From DATBAX01 sp963723765 (GTDB taxonomy: Bacteria > Acidobacteriota > Terriglobia > Terriglobales > Acidobacteriaceae): 64,000 nucleotides of DNA. Made by a program: the position numbers and the translations under genes. Below, in pieces: positions 1 through 8,715 of the stretch (positions are counted from its first letter, which is position 1; each line of letters opens with the position of its first letter). The DNA lies in NCBI GenBank assembly GCA_963723765.1, contig CAVRSD010000005.1, positions 62,001 to 126,000 of the forward strand, read 5' to 3'. The notes under the pieces were generated by a model that worked only from the letters and a program-made list of their open reading frames with translations, had not been told where the DNA came from and made no database searches.

Positions 1-3000
1 TGCATTGATCGCCTGGTGCGAAAAGCTCTCGCAGGTGATTTGCAGTACCGCACCGAAGTTCTCTACATCTCGCCCTTGAAAGCTCTGGGCAACGACATCC
101 AGAAAAACCTTGAAGTGCCGTTAGGCGAAATTTTGCAGATGGCCGGTGAGCGTGGTTTGATGATGCCGCAGATCCGCACCGCCGTCCGCACCGGCGACAC
201 GCTCATGTCCGAGCGCCGCGCTATGTTGAAGCGGCCGCCACATATTCTGGTCACCACACCAGAATCGTTCTACATTCTTTTGACGGCCGAAAAAAGCCGG
301 GCCATTCTGCGCGATGTTGAAACCGTGATCGTGGACGAAATCCACGCTGTCGCCGACGACAAACGCGGCGCTCATCTGACGTTATCCTTAGAACGCCTCG
401 AAGCGCTGACCATTCGTCCGCCCGTCCGCATTGGCCTTTCCGCCACCCAGAAACCCATTGAAGAAGTCGCACACTTTCTCACCGGCAATGGCCGTCCCGA
501 TCCAGTCATCGTCAACGTTGGCCACAAACGCCAGCTTGACCTTGCCGTCGAAGTTCCCGCGACTCAACTCGGTCCCATCGCCAGCAACGAAATGTGGGAC
601 GAAATTTACAATCGCATCGTCGAACTGGTCGAGACCCATCGTTCGACGCTGGTCTTCGTCAACACCCGTCGACTCTCGGAACGTATCTCGCATCATCTGG
701 GCGAACGCCTCGGTGAAGAAAACGTCGCCGCCCACCACGGCAGTCTTTCCCGCAAGCTGCGCCTCGCCGCCGAAAACAAACTCAAAGAGGGCCAAGTTAA
801 AGTTCTGGTCGCAACTGCATCTCTCGAACTGGGAATCGATATCGGCACCGTCGATCTGGTTGTCCAAATCAGTTCCCCGCGCGCCATTGCCGTTGCCCTG
901 CAACGTGTCGGACGATCCGGTCACTGGCGCGGCGCCATCCCCAAGGGCCGATTCTTCGCCACCACCCGCGACGATCTGTTCGAATGCGCAGCGCTGGTCC
1001 AGTCGATCAAGCACGGCGACCTCGACCGCCTGATCATTCCTGAATCGCCGCTCGACATTCTGGCCCAGCAAATCGTGGCTATGTGCGCCGTGGAAGAATG
1101 GGACGACGATGCTCTCTTTGCATTGGTCCGCCGCGCTAGTCCTTATCGTAATCTCTCGCGCGAGACTTACGAATCCGTCCTCGAAATGCTCTCGGAAGGA
1201 ATCGCCGCCCGCCGTGGCCGCTACGGCGCATACATTCATCGCGATCAGGTAAATCACAAGCTCCGCGCCCGTCGTGGAAGCCGTCTGGCCGCCATCACCA
1301 GCGGCGGCGCCATTCCGGAGACCGCTCTTTTCACCGTGGTAGCCCAGCCGGAAGGAATCGTCGTCGGCACGCTTGACGAAGATTTCGCCGTCGAGAGCAA
1401 TGCCGGCGACATCATGCTCCTCGGCAACACTTCCTGGCGCATCCGGCGCGTGGAGGGAAAATCCGGACGCGTCCTGGTCGAGGATGCTCACGGTGCAGCG
1501 CCCACGGTCCCCTTCTGGCGCGGCGAAGCTCCGGCTCGTACGCAGGAGCTTTCCGCCAACATCGCCGAGCTTCGCCAGCAAATCAGCGACCGCCTCGCGA
1601 AAACTTCGCCCGTCGGAGTCTCCCAAAATATTCCTGAGGTTGCAGCAACTGTCGCATGGCTCAAGGAAGAATGCGGTCTGGACGACTCCGGCGCTGAGCA
1701 AGCCATCGAATACATCCTGCAAGGCCGCGCCGTACTGGGTGCCGTTCCCACTCAACACGTAGTCATCGCCGAACGTTTCTTCGACGAAGCCGGCGGCATG
1801 CAGCTCATCATTCACGCACCTTTTGGCGGACGCATTAACAAAGCCTGGGGATTGGCTCTGCGCAAGCGTTTCTGCCGCAGCTTCAACTTTGAGCTGCAAG
1901 CAGCCGCTACCGATAATGGCCTGAACATTGCTCTGGCCGAGCAACACAGCTTCCCGCTCGCCGACGTATTCCATTTCCTCAACGCGGACACCGTGCAACC
2001 GGTTCTCGAACAGGCCGCGCTCGACTCTCCGATTTTTGCCACTCGCTGGCGTTGGGACGCCAACCGCTCTCTGGCATTGCTGCGTTTTCAGGGCGGCAAG
2101 AAAGTTCCTCCGCAGATTCAGCGCATGCGTTCCGATGATCTGCTGGCCTCAGTTTTTCCCGATGTCGCCGCCTGCCAGGAAAATATCGAAGGTGATATCA
2201 AGATCCCCAATCATCCCCTCGTGAATGAAGTCATGAAAGACGTCCTTACCGAGGCCATGGATCTCGAGGGCCTGCAAAATCTTCTGCGCGCCATGGACGA
2301 TGGCCGCGTCCGCTGCATCGCTGTCGACACCCCGGTGCCCTCGCAGTTCTCGCATGAAATTCTGAATGCGAATCCATACGCCTACCTGGACGATGCACCT
2401 CTTGAAGAGCGCCGCGCTCGTGCAGTCGAGATGCGGCGAATTTTGCCCGAATCAGTGCTTGAAGAGGTTGGCAAACTCGATCCGTCAGCCATCGCGCAGG
2501 TTCGCGAAGAAGCCTGGCCGGATGTTCGCGATGCCGACGAGCTGCACGATGTATTGCACACGCTGATCGCCTTGCCGGAAGCCATCTCTGCCGATGTAGA
2601 GGTGGGCGATCTATCAGGTCAGACTTACGCTACCGTCCGATGGCAGCACCATTTTGCCCACCTCCTCGAGCAAGGACGCGCCGCTCGCGCCGAATACGTT
2701 GGCAAGAACTACTGGGTCGCAGCAGAACGGGCCAAGATTTTTTCACTTCTCTTCCCCGATGCCAAATTTGATCGTTCAGTAGCTGATATTCAGACCACTC
2801 TTCCCTCTCAAGACGACGCAATGCTATCTCTCATCACCGGGTGGATGGCGCACATCGGTCCCACGACTGCGCGGGATCTCAGCGAATTGCTGGGAGTCCC
2901 AGTCGCCGAAATCGACAAGGCTCTGCTTCGCATGGAAGCCAGCGGCTCGATCCTGCGCGGAAAATTCACCGATCGTGTTGGTCGTGTGGCGCGGACGCCC

Positions 3001-4165
3001 TCGTCCGTGGCTCTTGACTTAGACCTGGAATGGTGCGATCGCCGCCTATTAGCCCGCATCCACCGCCTGACCATTGCCAGCCTGCGCAAGCAAATCGAGC
3101 CGGTCACTGCCGCCCAGTTCATGCGCTGGCTATTGCGCTGGCAGCATCTTTCGCCGGACACGCAAGTTCAAGGCGAGCGCGCCACTCTCGAGGTGCTGCG
3201 TCAGTTGCAGGGATTCGAAATCCCGGCCAACGCCTGGGAACGGCACATTCTGGCCGGACGCATCGCCGACTACGATCCCAAATGGCTTGACCAGCTTTGC
3301 CTAACCGGGGCCGTGGGCTGGGGACGGTTGTCTCCACATCCTGCCACGCTAGAGGATTCCGCAGCCGGCAAGCGCCGGGTCATTCCAACCAGCGTTGCCC
3401 CTATCACTTTCTTTGTCCGTGAAGAGGCCGACTGGATGACGCCCCATAATCCCGCAGCCGAGCAGCCCGAATCCCGTGGCTTGAGCGACGGCGCGCGGCA
3501 AGTTTTGGAATTTCTGCGGCAGCGCGGAGCCTCGTTCTTTGCCGACATTGTTCGGGGCACCGACAAACTGAAAGCTGAGATTGAAACCGCTTTGTGGGAA
3601 TTGGTCGCGGCAGGGGTTGTGACAGCGGACGGTTTCGACAATCTGCGCGCGCTGATCGATCCTAAACGTCGCGCCGGACAGGGCAGCGGACGTACCGCAC
3701 GCCCGCGGCACAGTTCCGGCCGTTGGGCTTTGCTTCACGCCGAACAGGCCGTCGAACGAAATCGAGCCGTGGATGCCACTTGCTGGATGCTGCTGAAGCG
3801 CTATGGCATCGTCTTCCGCGACCTGCTCGTCCGCGAAACCAATCTGCCCAAATGGCGCGAGTTGCAAATGGCTTACCGCCGCCTCGAAGATCGCGGCGAA
3901 ATTCGCGGCGGACGTTTCGTGGATGGTTTCCTCGGCGAACAGTTCGCCATTCCGGTGGCCTTGGAATCGCTGCGCGCCACGCGCAAAGTTCCACCGCACT
4001 GGGGAGACCATTACCGTCTCCGCAGCCGATCCACTCAATTTAGTTGGAATCGTCGTCCCCGGCGACCGCGTTCCCGCCATCTCGGGAAGGACCGTCACCT
4101 TCCACGACGGGGTCGCAGTCCAGCCCCGCGAACCTCAAGAACTACCGCACCAAGCCACTGGATAA
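1..4165 (+). CDS. lhr: Lhr-type ATP-dependent helicase, 5' truncated and frameshifted near its 3' end
   Basis: Large superfamily 2 helicase of the Lhr family, which unwinds DNA or RNA-DNA hybrids in repair. The reading frame is open from base 1, so the gene starts upstream; the Q motif and Walker A are outside the window. Visible motifs in order are VIVDEIHAV (DEIH box), GLSATQ (motif III), LVFVNTRR, ATASLELGID and QRVGRSGHW (motif VI), followed by about 1000 residues of Lhr-specific winged-helix and C-terminal domains. Near 3991-3997 the frame shifts: the first frame becomes Arg-rich nonsense to 4176, whereas the +1 frame continues as TGETITVSAADPLNLVGI to a TAA at 4163-4165, which matches Lhr C-termini. 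Dropping one base (for example A3993) restores RKVPRTGET. It is either a sequencing insertion or a recent frameshift. Confidence 0.93.
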
Positions 4166-4197
4166 CCCCCGTATAACCTTCGACCAGTCTCACCATA

Positions 4198-4265
4198 TTG
4201 TCATTCCGAGAAGTGCAGCACCGAGGAATCTGCTGTCCGCCGGCGGCGAGGAAAAGCAGATTTCA
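4198..4265. repeat. Dispersed repeat, truncated copy
   Basis: The stretch beginning TTGTCATTCCGAGAAG and running through GAGGAATCTGCTGT to AAAAGCAGATTT closely matches the left three quarters of the 91-bp palindromic element at 16159-16249. The right arm is missing. It lies in the 555-bp gap after lhr. Confidence 0.7.
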
Positions 4266-4362
4266 GGCTACACGCTCCAAATGAAAAAGGGTTTTGAGCG
4301 GAATTTCGAAGGGGATTTGCGTATGGCGAACACCCTATCGTTGTGCAATCATTGTCTGCCCC

Positions 4363-4404
4363 AAAAAAAAATCGGGAGCCTGATGAGGGGGTCTCAAGGC
4401 TCCC
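4363..4404 (-). terminator. Intrinsic terminator on the minus strand
   Basis: Read on the minus strand, an 8-bp stem GGGAGCCT/AGGCTCCC (4404-4397 with 4381-4374), extended by an inner TGAG/CTCA, is followed by GA and nine T residues (4371-4363). This is a textbook Rho-independent terminator. No minus-strand protein gene ends here, so it needs an unannotated transcript. Confidence 0.75.
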
Positions 4405-4520
4405 AATAGACTCTGCCCGGCAAGACTGCTGAAAGCGCTTCCCCCGTCGCTTTTACCAGGCCCAAGCCTGAACCTGCTTGTGCAAATTTGAGACCACAGC
4501 GAGCCTGGCCTCCCTGTCGT
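4363..4520 (-). ncRNA. Candidate small RNA ending at the minus-strand terminator
   Basis: The strong terminator at 4363-4404 has no protein gene upstream on its strand. The preceding approximately 120 bases can form two further local stems on the minus strand: CCAGGC/GCCTGG (4508-4503 with 4461-4456) and AAAGCG/CGCTTT (4453-4448 with 4437-4432). A stable RNA of roughly 150 nt would fit. I recognise no known family and see no convincing promoter; the 5' end is a guess. Confidence 0.3.
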
Positions 4521-4602
4521 TCCAAAATTCTCTAACCTATTGATTTTACGAAAGCGTTCTAAGTCTCCGAAATGCTGACAACCAGCTGCCCCAACTAAAT
4601 CA

Positions 4603-4638
4603 CTATCCGAACGGATAGACGTCTATCTATTCGGATAG
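4603..4638. promoter_or_regulatory. Operator-like nested palindromes upstream of the FHA-sigma54 activator gene
   Basis: CTATCCG (4603-4609) and CGGATAG (4612-4618) form a 7-bp inverted repeat with a two-base centre. A further TTCGGATAG (4630-4638) pairs with CTATCCGAA (4603-4611). Such repeated half-sites about 85-115 bp before a regulatory gene resemble binding sites for a dimeric regulator. The rest of the gap 4409-4720 shows nothing else apart from the small RNA candidate. Confidence 0.4.
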
Positions 4639-4720
4639 CCCGATCCGCAAGTCCCACCCCTGGGCCCTTTGCAGATCGCAGTAACTGTGCTAACAATGCT
4701 GCTGCACAAGAGGGTATGCA

Positions 4721-6676
4721 TTGAACCCCAAACTCCATGTAATCTCCGGGCCATGGCGAGAATCCGTGTTCGTGCTCTCTGCTGCGGACCTGCCAATCGG
4801 GCGCGATCCCGCCAACCTGCTCTCCATCAATGATCTGTCCCTTTCTCGCCGGCATTGCGTAATCAGCCGCCACATGGATGGCATTACCATTCGCGATCTT
4901 GATAGCCGCAATGGCACATTCGTCAACGGAGTGGCCATCAAAGAGAGTCCTTTGTTGCATGGCGACCAGGTCTCGATCGGAGATTCGGTTCTTGTTTTGC
5001 TTTTGAAAGACGAGACGGACGAACCCGCCTCGGGTCAAGTCAAGTTCGACGATCATCAGACCCAGGCAACCGCGCAGTTGAATCCCAAGGATGCCTTGTA
5101 CCTGCACCCTGAACTCCTCCTGCACGAATTACCCGCCAAAGCCCGTCTGGGAAGAAACCTGAATGCTCTGCTCAAGATCAGCCGGATGGTGCATAGCACT
5201 CACGACCTGGAACAGCTGCAGGCGCAAATCTTGAATTTGACGTTCGAGGTTGTACCCGCTGAACGCGGGGCCATCCTGCTGGATGGAAGTGGAAACGGGA
5301 ACTTCGAATCTGTTTTCGCGCGCCATCGCCTCCAGGGAACGGCGCAAGCGGTTAGCGTGAGTCGAACCATCACTCAACAGGTGCTGCAACAGGGAATTGC
5401 CATCCTGGGTGCGGACGTGCCGCGCAGCAATGGCCTGAGTGACGTTGAAAGCCTGGTGAGCTCGAACGTGCGCTCGCTGTTGTGCGTTCCGTTAACAGTT
5501 TCCGACAAGATTACGGGCTGCATTTATCTGGACACGACCCTAGCCTCCGGCCGCTTCGATGAAGAACATCTGCAGTTGGTCGTTGCCATCGCCGGTATTT
5601 CGGCGGTGGCTGTGGAAAATGCGCGCCGCGTGCAATGGCTGGAGCAGGAAAATCTCCGGCTATCTACCGAGATCCAGCTCGATCACAACATGATCGGCGA
5701 AAGTTCTCCGATGAAGCAGGTTTATCAGCTATTGTCGCGGGTCGCACCGTCGGAATCCACAGTTCTCATAGAAGGTGCGAGCGGGACGGGTAAGGAATTG
5801 GCCGCACGGGCCATTCATCGCAACAGCCCTCGCGCAAACAAGCCCTTCGTTGCCATCAATTGTGCGGCGATTCCAGAAGGACTTTTGGAGAGCGAACTTT
5901 TCGGCCACGAACGCGGCGCCTTCACCAGTGCGGTCACGCAAAAAAAAGGGCGCCTGGAAGTGGCCCAGGGCGGCGTGGTCTTTCTCGATGAAATCGGAGA
6001 GTTGGCTCCGGCCCTGCAAGTCAAATTGCTGCGGGTTCTGCAAGAACGCGAATTCGAGCGCGTCGGCGGTACCCGCCCCATCGCGGTGGACATTCGTCTC
6101 ATCGCCGCCACCAATAAGAACCTGGAAGAAGCCATCAAGACAGGTAGCTTTCGCAAGGATCTCTACTACCGTCTGAATGTGGTGTCGCTCGTCATGCCTT
6201 CGCTGTCAGATCGCCGCGATGACATTGCCCCTCTCGCTGAGCATTTTGTGGTCAAGTACAGCCAGCGCTGTAACACGAAACTTAAAACGATCTCCCCCGC
6301 CGCGATGGCGTGCCTGGTGAACTATGATTGGCCCGGCAATGTACGGGAGCTGGAAAATGCGATCGAACGCGCTCTGGTGCTGAGTCCGTCAGATGTGATC
6401 CAGCCGGAAGACCTGCCCGAGTCCGTGCTGGAAAAAGATTCCCCGCCCGGCGTAGTTGCGGCCCGATACCATTCGGCGCTAAAGGAATGGAAGAAGCAAC
6501 TGATCCTCAACGCCATGCAGGAAGCGCAGGGCAGCTATACAGAAGCCGCACGTCTTCTAGGTGTCCACCCAAACTATTTGCACCGCTTGATTCGAAATCT
6601 GGATTTGAAGAAAGCTTTACAATCCAGCTCGGGCCTGAAAAATAACGAAGGCACAAGTTCAGACGTCATTATGTAG
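4721..6676 (+). CDS. FHA-GAF-AAA+ sigma54-dependent transcriptional activator
   Basis: A bacterial enhancer-binding protein that would open sigma54 promoters. Domains in order: FHA (about 15-95, with SRRHC and SRNGTFVNG), GAF (about 150-320), AAA+ (about 325-560) and a Fis-type HTH at the C-terminus (GSYTEAARLLGVHPNYL). Walker A is GASGTGKE and Walker B VVFLDEIGEL. The sigma54-contacting loop reads GAFTSA instead of canonical GAFTGA, a variant I recall from other FHA-containing activators. The FHA domain suggests control through phosphothreonine on a partner, so the Ser/Thr kinases in this window are plausible but unproven inputs. The start is TTG at 4721, with AAGAGGG about 6 bases upstream; an in-frame stop at 4691 limits alternatives, and ATG 4716 is out of frame. 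Confidence 0.93.
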   Translation: MNPKLHVISGPWRESVFVLSAADLPIGRDPANLLSINDLSLSRRHCVISRHMDGITIRDLDSRNGTFVNGVAIKESPLLHGDQVSIGDSVLVLLLKDETDEPASGQVKFDDHQTQATAQLNPKDALYLHPELLLHELPAKARLGRNLNALLKISRMVHSTHDLEQLQAQILNLTFEVVPAERGAILLDGSGNGNFESVFARHRLQGTAQAVSVSRTITQQVLQQGIAILGADVPRSNGLSDVESLVSSNVRSLLCVPLTVSDKITGCIYLDTTLASGRFDEEHLQLVVAIAGISAVAVENARRVQWLEQENLRLSTEIQLDHNMIGESSPMKQVYQLLSRVAPSESTVLIEGASGTGKELAARAIHRNSPRANKPFVAINCAAIPEGLLESELFGHERGAFTSAVTQKKGRLEVAQGGVVFLDEIGELAPALQVKLLRVLQEREFERVGGTRPIAVDIRLIAATNKNLEEAIKTGSFRKDLYYRLNVVSLVMPSLSDRRDDIAPLAEHFVVKYSQRCNTKLKTISPAAMACLVNYDWPGNVRELENAIERALVLSPSDVIQPEDLPESVLEKDSPPGVVAARYHSALKEWKKQLILNAMQEAQGSYTEAARLLGVHPNYLHRLIRNLDLKKALQSSSGLKNNEGTSSDVIM

Positions 6677-6726
6677 CAGTTGTGAATCGTAACTGCTCAC
6701 GTTGAGACAGCCGCCTCGGCGGTCCT

Positions 6727-6744
6727 GCGGAGCGAGAGCTCCGC
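6727..6744. terminator. Hairpin between convergent genes
   Basis: GCGGAGC-gaga-GCTCCGC forms a 7-bp perfect stem in the 74-bp gap between the sigma54 activator and the convergent M23 gene. There is no T-run on either side, so a termination role is only suggested by position. Confidence 0.3.
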
Positions 6745-6750
6745 TCTCAG

Positions 6751-7671
6751 CTAAGGCAGATCAAGCTTCAGCAGCGCCGCTGGATCCAGGTAAGTCCCCT
6801 GCCATCGCACTGCAATATGAAGATGCGGTCCCGTGGCCCGGCCCGTGCCCCCACTCAACCCAATCACCTGCCCGCGTTCCACCTGATCGCCTGTCTTCAC
6901 TTTGAATTCGGAAAGATGCAGATAGAGCGTGAGCAATCCCTGCCCGTGATCCAGCACCACGCAGTTCCCTTCGAAGTACAACGATCGCGCCAGCACAACC
7001 GTACCAGCATTGACGGCGGCTACAGGAGTACCGGTGCCGACAGCAAAATCCAGCCCTTGATGCGTGCTCAGCACCTTCCCATTAAACTTCCGCTGCGTAC
7101 CAAACACATCAGAGATGCGAGCATCGACGGGCGGTTGGAAGTCACCGGACCATTGGCGTTCGCCAGTCACCTTGGCGAACGCTTCTTCCTTGACCGCCTT
7201 CCCTTGATCGATCTCATGCACCTGTTCCTTATCTGGCTCGGTGAATTTTTTGTCCACGATCACGGCGATGCTGGGATAAACCGCGTGCTTGACCGTGAGC
7301 TTTTTTTCAAATGAGATCTCTTTGCCGCCTGTGGTCGCTCCAGTAAGTTGCAATGTGTAAACGCCCGGCGGAGTTTCCAGACTGACGCCGCCAAGTCCAT
7401 ACCAGGTTTTATGTTTTGGATCGAAAGAAAAAAAGACTTCATGCTTCAACCACGTCCCGGCAAGGGTTTGTAACCGTCCGGGCGGCGTGACGCTCAACAA
7501 CATGGGCGATCCATTCACCAAACGGGCCGGCTGGCTCTGCACTGACCAGGCTCGCGGCGTTGCGCTCTTAGCAGGAAGTGTTTGCGCAATCCCGGGCAGC
7601 ACAATCAGGGACAGAAAGACAAAGCTTCCCGGGCATCTCAAATTCACTTTTAATGATGAACGCACTGCCAT
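6751..7671 (-). CDS. Secreted M23-family peptidoglycan endopeptidase
   Basis: A LytM/peptidase M23 protein that would cleave peptide cross-links in peptidoglycan outside the cytoplasmic membrane. The C-terminal approximately 110 residues carry the family zinc signature: HQGLDFAVGTGTPV (H and D ligands), VVLDHGQGLLTLYLHL and the closing GPHLHIAV. The approximately 170 residues before it look like a beta-rich substrate or wall-binding region without a family I can name. The ATG at 7671 gives MAVRSSLK followed by a hydrophobic stretch ending GIAQTLPA, a typical signal peptide; the reading frame extends 29 residues upstream but would bury that signal. It is convergent with the sigma54 activator gene. 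Confidence 0.88.
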   Translation of the reverse strand: MAVRSSLKVNLRCPGSFVFLSLIVLPGIAQTLPAKSATPRAWSVQSQPARLVNGSPMLLSVTPPGRLQTLAGTWLKHEVFFSFDPKHKTWYGLGGVSLETPPGVYTLQLTGATTGGKEISFEKKLTVKHAVYPSIAVIVDKKFTEPDKEQVHEIDQGKAVKEEAFAKVTGERQWSGDFQPPVDARISDVFGTQRKFNGKVLSTHQGLDFAVGTGTPVAAVNAGTVVLARSLYFEGNCVVLDHGQGLLTLYLHLSEFKVKTGDQVERGQVIGLSGGTGRATGPHLHIAVRWQGTYLDPAALLKLDLP

Positions 7672-7878
7672 GAGCCTAGCACTAGCGCCTCTGGCTGTGG
7701 CTTGAATCCTTCGTGCGAGCATCCGATCTTGCAACGGTGCCGGAGTTACAATTTGCACAAATGTTCCCCGTGGAACATTTTGTGATTACACGGCCGTATG
7801 TACGGGAATATATGATCTGGCTTGGTTTGTTGGAGATAATGGAAGATTACCGTTTTGGGAAAGAGGCTTTAAATCTGG

Positions 7879-8559
7879 TCAAGCATGCTCCTGCTGCAAA
7901 CGTTCTCGGAAGTATTCTTTCCAGCCTTCGGGGAGCGTTTCGACCTGCAAGGCACGCCGCACCACAGCCCGTTCATCGCTCCCATACGTTTTCGCGATGT
8001 ACAGACGCATGATTTCTGCGACTGGCACAGCATGTGGATCGCGAGCGATCACTTTGATCTCGTCGCCTGCGCCGACTTCTCCCTCGCGGGTGACGGCGAC
8101 GTAATAACCCAAGCGACCACTGGCCAGGAAGCGCTTCACCATGTCATCCATTTGAAATTTCACTCCAAGTTTGTAGCAAGGCATACGCGGCTGGGTCACG
8201 ATCACTTCGGCGGTGCCGACGGAGAACCGGTCGCCAAGATGCACGGAGTCTTCCGGCAAGCCTTCGGTGGTGAAGTTTTCCCCAAAGCTACCCATCGGCA
8301 GGTCTACGCCGGGTAACTCCTTCTTCCAGTATTCGTAGTGTTCGACCGGATAGCAGTAAACCGCCTTGTGCTCCCCGCCGTGCACGGTGAGGTCGGCTTG
8401 GCGATCGCCATCTAAATTCAGCTTGCGTAAAGCGATACGGCCTTCGACGGGATACTTGAAGATTCCCGTGGTTACGTTAATCCCATGCCAGATCACTTCG
8501 CGCGGGAGCCCGACGTTTAGAGACACTAGACGAGCCTGCTTCGTTTTTCCCTGTTTCAT
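7879..8559 (-). CDS. MOSC domain protein (YiiM-like)
   Basis: A 226-residue MOSC protein with a C-terminal helical extension, the layout of E. coli YiiM, which reduces N-hydroxylated compounds as part of a molybdenum-cofactor system. The conserved GDRQADLTVHGGEHKAVY and SFGENF segments and the putative Moco-ligating cysteine (about Cys128, in RMPCYKLG) are present. The approximately 200 bases between this gene and the M23 gene (7672-7878) hold no convincing gene. No redox partner gene is adjacent, so the substrate is unknown. Confidence 0.88.
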   Translation of the reverse strand: MKQGKTKQARLVSLNVGLPREVIWHGINVTTGIFKYPVEGRIALRKLNLDGDRQADLTVHGGEHKAVYCYPVEHYEYWKKELPGVDLPMGSFGENFTTEGLPEDSVHLGDRFSVGTAEVIVTQPRMPCYKLGVKFQMDDMVKRFLASGRLGYYVAVTREGEVGAGDEIKVIARDPHAVPVAEIMRLYIAKTYGSDERAVVRRALQVETLPEGWKEYFRERLQQEHA

Positions 8560-8715
8560 GATCTGACCAAGCGTGATACATTTTTGCGCTTTTTACAAGG
8601 TGCGGGCATTTCTGTGGCACGGCTAGAAGTCGCGCCCTTCCGCGAAGCACGCTATAACTCGAACTCCGTTCGAAAAACCGCTAAGGATGGATTCGCCTCG
8701 GTTAAAGTATCAACC

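Noticed and set aside
388..1998. Long minus-strand open frame (536 codons) opposite lhr
   Set aside because: It is the antisense of well-conserved helicase motifs, in high-GC coding DNA where such frames are common, and shows no domain or sensible composition.
4194..4275. CRISPR-like or attachment-site interpretation of the GTCATTCCGAG repeats
   Set aside because: Copies are single, far apart and palindromic, with no regular spacers, cas genes or integrase nearby.
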